Shown here piece by piece: positions 59,897-64,000 of a stretch of DNA of 64,000 nt (positions are counted from its first letter, which is position 1; each line of letters starts with the position of its first letter). The stretch is from Candidatus Freyarchaeota archaeon (GTDB lineage Archaea; Asgardarchaeota; Jordiarchaeia; Jordiarchaeales; Jordiarchaeaceae), in contig JAUQZE010000009.1 in the NCBI GenBank assembly GCA_030587365.1, positions 1-64,000 of the forward strand, written 5' to 3'. The notes beneath the pieces were generated by a model. It ran no database searches. It saw nothing but the letters and a program-made list of their open reading frames with translations, and was not told the DNA's origin. The translations under genes were made by a program, and so were the position numbers.

Positions 59897-62086
59897 TTAT
59901 GCTAAGCCTTCAGCGAAGTTTCTGGCTATTTCCTCGTATCTTTCTAGTTGCCCTTTCGTTAAGGGTTTGACTTTCTCCAAAGCTTTTTCGAAGTGGTTCC
60001 TTTTAATCGTGTACATCTGGAAGTTTTCGGTTTTTTCGTCTATCTGGTTGCTCATGATGTACTCTCTTATCGCTATCATAATAGCCTCATTACAGATAGC
60101 ATAAATGTCAGCTCCGGTATAACCCTCAGTTCTCTCCGCTAATTCTTTCAAATCAATATCTCTGTCCACTGGACTATTGGCGGTGTGAATCTTGAAAATC
60201 TCCATCCTCGATTCCTTGTCTGGAATAGGAATGTAAATTATGCGATCAAACCTGCCTGGACGTAGTAGTGCATGATCCACGATGTCTGGTCTGTTGGTTG
60301 CGGCGACAACAACCACATTATGGAGTTCTTCCAATCCGTCCATTTCGGTGAGTATCTGGCTTATGACCCTCTCGGAAACATGGGAGTCGCCGAAACCTAC
60401 CCCGCGAATCGGAGCGATGGCGTCAATCTCGTCGAAGAATACGATGCAGGGAGATGATTGTCTCGCCTTTCTAAAGGTTTCTCTAACCGCTTTCTCGCTT
60501 TCTCCAACATATTTGCTAAGAAACTCTGGACCCTTAATGGAGATGAAGTTTGCCTGGCTCTCATTCGCTAAAGCCTTAACCAGCAAAGTCTTACCGGTTC
60601 CCGGCGGGCCGTGTAGAAATATTCCCTTTAGAGGTTTTGCACCCATGTGGTTGAAAAACTTGCCGTATTTGAGGGGCCATTCAACAGTTTCTATTAGTTG
60701 CTGTTTTGGTTCCTGCAATCCTCCGACATCCTCCCATTTTACGTTTGGGACTTCTATTAGAACTTCTCTCATGGCGGAGGGCTCAATATTTCTAAGAGCA
60801 TTGGTAAAGTCTTGCATGTTTACTTCTATTCTGTTTAGTACTTCTGCGGGTATACTCTCTGTTTCTAAATCTATCTCTGGTAGAACTCTTCTTAAAGCGA
60901 GCATAGCCGCTTCTTTACACAGAGCCTCGATATCCGCACCTACAAAACCATGCGTGTACTCTGCCAAGAATTTTAGATCTACGCCGTCTGCCAGCGGCAT
61001 TCCTCTGGTGTGTATCTGTAATATTTCCAATCGGGCTTGCTTGTTGGGTATGCCGAATTCGATTTCCCTATCGAAACGTCCTCCCCGTCTTAGAGCAGGG
61101 TCGAGAGCGTTGGGGCGGTTGGTACCACCTATAACAACCAGTTCACCCCTAGATTGCAAACCGTCCATTAGTGCTAGGAGTTGGGCGACAACTCTTCGCT
61201 CCACTTCTCCTGTTACTTCTTCTCTTTTGGGGGCTATGCTATCAAGCTCGTCTATGAAGACTATGCTGGGGGCGTTTCTCTCCGCGTCTCGGAATATTTC
61301 TCTCAGTCTGCCTTCACTCTCTCCGTAGAATTTGCTCATGATTTCGGGACCGCTTATGGCAACAAAGTATGCTTCGGTTTCGTTTGCCACCGCTTTCGCG
61401 AGAAGTGTTTTGCCTGTTCCGGGCGGTCCGTGCAACAAAACACCCTTAGGCGCTGAGATTCCCAGACGATCGAAAACCTCAGGGTGGCGTAGAGGAAGCT
61501 CAATCATCTCACGGACTCTTCTAACCTCCTCATGTAGACCGCCGATATCTTCGTACGAGACCTTACGCACCCTGTTATCTTTAACCTCCTTAACTGGTTT
61601 GGGATTGATTTTTATTTCTGTTCCCTTGTTAACCATTACCGAGTCGCACTTCGGTTTATAAGAAACTACTACCAGCAGAATTTTTTCACCCATTATGGGT
61701 ATTTCGAGGAAGTCACCTGAAGTAACGGCTCTACCTTCTAAGACTTTTTTGAAATACTCTTCTCCTTCGATCAAGCTAAGGGTCTCAGTAGGAGCTAAAA
61801 CCAACTTGGAAGCCGGGCGAGCTTCGATTCTTCTAATACTTGCCTTATCATCAATTCCTACACCAGCATTTCTCCGCGTTGCGCCATCAATCCTTATGAT
61901 TTGATTCCCTCTATCCTCTGGATAACCGTACCAGGAGAGCGCCACGGTTCTATTTTTGCCAACAATCTCAACCGTATCCCCTGTGGTTATGTTGAGTTTT
62001 TCGGCGACTAGGGGGTCTACCCTAACAATTCCGTGTCCCACATCTCGAGGCTTCGCCTCTGCTACGCGAACCACCGCGGTTCTCAT
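59897..62086 (-). CDS. Cdc48/VAT AAA ATPase
   Basis: A 729-residue protein unfoldase with a two-part N-domain (residues 1-190) and two AAA rings. D1 has Walker A GPPGTGKTLLAKAVANE near 215, Walker B IVFIDELDSIAPKR and arginine-finger region NRPNALDPALRRGGRFDRE. D2 has GPPGTGKTLLVKALANES, IVFFDEIDAIAPIRG and RPGRFDRIIYIPIP. Both sites look catalytically intact. It acts with the proteasome and other proteolytic partners to extract and unfold substrates. The C-terminus ends without the HbYX proteasome-docking motif (last residues NFAEGLA). Transcribed alone. Confidence 0.96.
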   Translation of the reverse strand: MRTAVVRVAEAKPRDVGHGIVRVDPLVAEKLNITTGDTVEIVGKNRTVALSWYGYPEDRGNQIIRIDGATRRNAGVGIDDKASIRRIEARPASKLVLAPTETLSLIEGEEYFKKVLEGRAVTSGDFLEIPIMGEKILLVVVSYKPKCDSVMVNKGTEIKINPKPVKEVKDNRVRKVSYEDIGGLHEEVRRVREMIELPLRHPEVFDRLGISAPKGVLLHGPPGTGKTLLAKAVANETEAYFVAISGPEIMSKFYGESEGRLREIFRDAERNAPSIVFIDELDSIAPKREEVTGEVERRVVAQLLALMDGLQSRGELVVIGGTNRPNALDPALRRGGRFDREIEFGIPNKQARLEILQIHTRGMPLADGVDLKFLAEYTHGFVGADIEALCKEAAMLALRRVLPEIDLETESIPAEVLNRIEVNMQDFTNALRNIEPSAMREVLIEVPNVKWEDVGGLQEPKQQLIETVEWPLKYGKFFNHMGAKPLKGIFLHGPPGTGKTLLVKALANESQANFISIKGPEFLSKYVGESEKAVRETFRKARQSSPCIVFFDEIDAIAPIRGVGFGDSHVSERVISQILTEMDGLEELHNVVVVAATNRPDIVDHALLRPGRFDRIIYIPIPDKESRMEIFKIHTANSPVDRDIDLKELAERTEGYTGADIYAICNEAIMIAIREYIMSNQIDEKTENFQMYTIKRNHFEKALEKVKPLTKGQLERYEEIARNFAEGLA

Positions 62087-62220
62087 TAAATATCACCCTG
62101 CATATTTGAAAATTTTCAATTAACTCGATTTAAAACGTGTTTTTATACTAGTTCACTATTAATTTACTTCCTAAATATAAAGCTTGTAATAAACTGCTTG
62201 GCTAATCTAGAGGGGGCTTC

Positions 62221-63159
62221 CTATTCGAACTCAATTGTTGCTGGCGGTTTGGAGGTAATGTCGTAGAGCACTCTGGAAACTCCTTGAATTTCTGATACTA
62301 TACGGTTTTTCATTTTGAGAAGCCGATCCCACGGTATTTTAGTGGATTCAGCGGTCATAGCGTCCTTTGAATCTACCGCTCGGATGACGATTATATTTCC
62401 GTAGGCTCTTTCCCCTTTCTCGGTTACTCCCGTAGCTTTGTCGTTAAGCAGAACGGCGAAAACCTGAAATGAGGGAAGACTCTCAGACTCCTCTTCCACG
62501 ATTTTTGTAGCCTTTCTAATCATCTCGATTTTTTCTGGTGTTATTTCACCAACCACCCTAATAGAGAGTCCGGGACCCGGAAAAGGTCTACGATTCACAA
62601 CACTATCAGGAAGTTTGAGCTCCTTAGCTACCAGTCGAACTTCGGGCTTATAAAGCTCCCTTACCGGTTCAATAATCCTGAACCCAAATTTTTGCAGAGG
62701 ATTAATTCCAATCTGCTCAAGAACATTGTGCTGAGATTTAACCCCTCTCACCGTTTCCACAACATCGGCCGCTATTGTGCCCTGAAGAAGAACCTTTACA
62801 CCCAGTTCTCGGGCAGCATTAGCTAGGGTTTCATAGAAGGTCTGCCGGAAGGCTTTCCTCTTCTCTTCCGGATCTGTTAGATTCTTCATTGCCTGGAAAA
62901 AGTTTCCCTTAACATCGTAGATCTTTGTCTCAATTCCCATATCCCTGAAAATCTTGGTTACCGCCTCCGGCTCTCCTTCACGCATCAATCCATCATCTAG
63001 GAAAACTACTGTTAAATTATCCTTCAATGCCTTAAATCCAAGAACCGCGGTAACTGAACTATCCACTCCGCCTGAAACCGCGGCTATGGCTTTTTCGTCG
63101 CCCACTTCCTGCTTTATCCAACCCACCTTTTCCATGATAAATTGTTTCGCATCGAACAT
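62221..63159 (-). CDS. guaAb: GMP synthetase PPase subunit (GuaAb)
   Basis: The ATP-pyrophosphatase half of GMP synthetase, which adenylates XMP and receives ammonia from the separate archaeal glutaminase subunit GuaAa (not in the window). It has 312 residues. The PP-loop AVSGGVDSSVTAVLG carries SGGVDSS at 29-35. The C-terminal dimerisation domain contains RPFPGPGLSIRVVGEIT and the ending YDITSKPPATIEFE, both conserved. A split subunit is the archaeal arrangement. Confidence 0.95.
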   Translation of the reverse strand: MFDAKQFIMEKVGWIKQEVGDEKAIAAVSGGVDSSVTAVLGFKALKDNLTVVFLDDGLMREGEPEAVTKIFRDMGIETKIYDVKGNFFQAMKNLTDPEEKRKAFRQTFYETLANAARELGVKVLLQGTIAADVVETVRGVKSQHNVLEQIGINPLQKFGFRIIEPVRELYKPEVRLVAKELKLPDSVVNRRPFPGPGLSIRVVGEITPEKIEMIRKATKIVEEESESLPSFQVFAVLLNDKATGVTEKGERAYGNIIVIRAVDSKDAMTAESTKIPWDRLLKMKNRIVSEIQGVSRVLYDITSKPPATIEFE

Positions 63160-63251
63160 GCTTCGTCACCAAATAAAAAAGTTGGATTAAGGATGTGTAT
63201 GCAATATAAATGGGCTTTCAAGTAGATAAATCCGTTTATCGAAATCTTATC

Positions 63252-63686
63252 CTATTTTCGTATATCAAATATTTCTTCTTCATTAATTTTTAAGATATTT
63301 AAAGCCTCTTCTTCAACAGTATGCTCCTTTCTTTTCATACGACTTTCAAGTTTCTCCAAGAAACTCTTCTTACATAATATTAATATCCTCCCCTCATCGC
63401 CTCTAAATTCACCACTTATCTCCGATTGGGATTCAACAAAGGACAATTTTGTATTACCCAATGTGCATTTGGTTGCTACTTGAACTCCATCAAGGACACA
63501 GCTACGCGGGGGCTCAAATCTAGTTTTAACTTTAACAACAGATATTTGTTTTAAAAATCTGTATGCTGTTTTCGACATCATAAGACCTAACACTAGGAAA
63601 GGACCTAAATGCCCATGGAAGTCTACCGCTCGTTTCAAAAGTTCAGAAGAAATCTTGTAGGATTCAGATTTACCCCTTTCACTCAT
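63252..63686 (-). CDS. FmdE-like protein
   Basis: The sequence FHGHLGPFLVLGLMMSKTAY near the N-terminus and CVLDGVQVATKCTLGN are the conserved core of the formylmethanofuran dehydrogenase subunit E (FmdE) family. The C-terminal zinc-ribbon of many FmdE proteins is absent. A longer start at 63731 exists; AGGTTTGGTAT before the ATG at 63684-63686 favours the shorter form of 144 residues. FmdE homologues occur with and without the rest of the enzyme; no fmdABCD is in the window, so the role is uncertain. Confidence 0.75.
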   Translation of the reverse strand: MSERGKSESYKISSELLKRAVDFHGHLGPFLVLGLMMSKTAYRFLKQISVVKVKTRFEPPRSCVLDGVQVATKCTLGNTKLSFVESQSEISGEFRGDEGRILILCKKSFLEKLESRMKRKEHTVEEEALNILKINEEEIFDIRK

Positions 63687-63882
63687 ATACCAAACCTTTT
63701 TTATGTCCATGCATTTAAAATCTGAATTCACTCTCTTATTATGAGTTTAACTTAACTAGCTATCCCTTTTTGATTGTTATGCAAGAGTTCACAGTAATTG
63801 TACCTACAAAGTGTTATTAAACTGAATTGTCTATTTCTTAATTAGTTAAATAATCAAAATTTGTTTCATTGAAGGTGTTTTT

Positions 63883-64000
63883 ATGAAAGCGTTCATAACT
63901 GCTGATTTTGACGAGTATGGACTTAAACTATTGAAGAAGCATATGGAATACGTTTACGAGAGCTGGCGTGATACCAAAAAAATTTACTATGATGAGAACG
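63883..64000 (+). CDS. 2-hydroxyacid dehydrogenase-like, N-terminal fragment
   Basis: The first 39 residues of a gene cut by the window edge. MKAFITADFDEYGLKLLKKH, then a Trp-containing helix and TKKIYYDEN, resembles the N-terminal substrate-domain start of NAD-dependent D-2-hydroxyacid dehydrogenases such as phosphoglycerate dehydrogenase. AAGGTGTTTTT precedes the ATG. Too short for a firm call. Confidence 0.5.
   Translation, partial: MKAFITADFDEYGLKLLKKHMEYVYESWRDTKKIYYDEN

Noticed and set aside
60282..61328. A 348-codon frame opposite the Cdc48 gene
   Set aside because: It lies entirely inside the conserved AAA domains of the opposite strand and has no recognisable domain or ribosome site.
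1..64000. CRISPR array
   Set aside because: No regularly spaced palindromic repeats of 25-40 bases were found; the only regular repeat is the coding TPR array.

Overview
The window is archaeal. Evidence: a group II chaperonin (thermosome), a two-ring Cdc48 AAA ATPase, the split archaeal GMP synthetase (PPase subunit alone), an archaeal-type riboflavin pathway starting with GTP cyclohydrolase III, and HdrA/B/C and MvhD proteins of the methanogen heterodisulfide-reductase type. Two Ras/Rab-like small GTPases, a Roadblock/LC7 protein, a possible longin-like protein and a JAMM protease suggest an Asgard or deep TACK (for example Bathyarchaeia-like) lineage. No rRNA or other decisive marker is present, so this placement is inference. 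No tRNA, rRNA or CRISPR array was seen.

Layout. 1-220: end of a transposase cut by the window edge. 0.9-6.8 kb: a GlcD/GlcF-type FAD plus Fe-S oxidase pair, a thiamine-diphosphate enzyme and phosphoglycerate kinase. 7.2-11.7 kb: a methyltransferase module in which a corrinoid-activating ASKHA protein lies divergent from a pyrrolysine-free MttB-family methyltransferase and its corrinoid protein; the intergenic region carries two phased direct repeats. 11.8-18.8 kb: an unusual thermosome, a GNAT, a DUF4139 protein and two 3-hydroxyacyl-CoA dehydrogenases.

19.2-38.8 kb is the most striking region: 18 consecutive minus-strand genes in two operons. They encode four HdrC, four HdrB, six HdrA/Qmo-like polypeptides (one a double-length fusion, one fused to a degenerate MvhD domain), three MvhD proteins, and two copies of a winged-helix domain (one fused to MvhD, one free-standing). 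I see three tandem QmoA-like plus HdrA/QmoB-like plus MvhD units flanked by HdrBC pairs, with no hydrogenase, formate dehydrogenase or membrane subunit gene in the window. I infer a multi-branch flavin-based electron-transfer or bifurcation complex whose external donors and acceptors are encoded elsewhere. One hdrB appears to start at AUU, and several subunits have lost or gained Fe-S ligands.

39-45.6 kb: a GNAT, a frameshifted transposase relic, a second FAD oxidase/Fe-S/SCP2 operon, two Cys-containing V4R-like proteins and a small membrane protein. 45.8-52.1 kb: longin-like protein, DUF99, an acyl-CoA ligase, a 7-repeat TPR protein and the two small GTPases. This part shows abrupt switches of A/C versus G/T strand bias, some inside genes. 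52.1-57.1 kb: a seven-gene riboflavin operon (ribB, ribC, ribH, arfA, an amidohydrolase, arfC, arfB). 57.3-64 kb: two ferredoxin-like Fe-S proteins, JAMM protease, Roadblock protein, Cdc48, GMP synthetase PPase subunit, an FmdE-like protein and the start of a 2-hydroxyacid dehydrogenase.

The flavin-rich Hdr/Qmo cluster, the FAD oxidases, the hydroxyacyl-CoA dehydrogenases and acyl-CoA ligase, and the corrinoid methyltransferase together suggest an anaerobe that oxidises organic or methylated compounds and routes electrons through soluble Hdr-type complexes.
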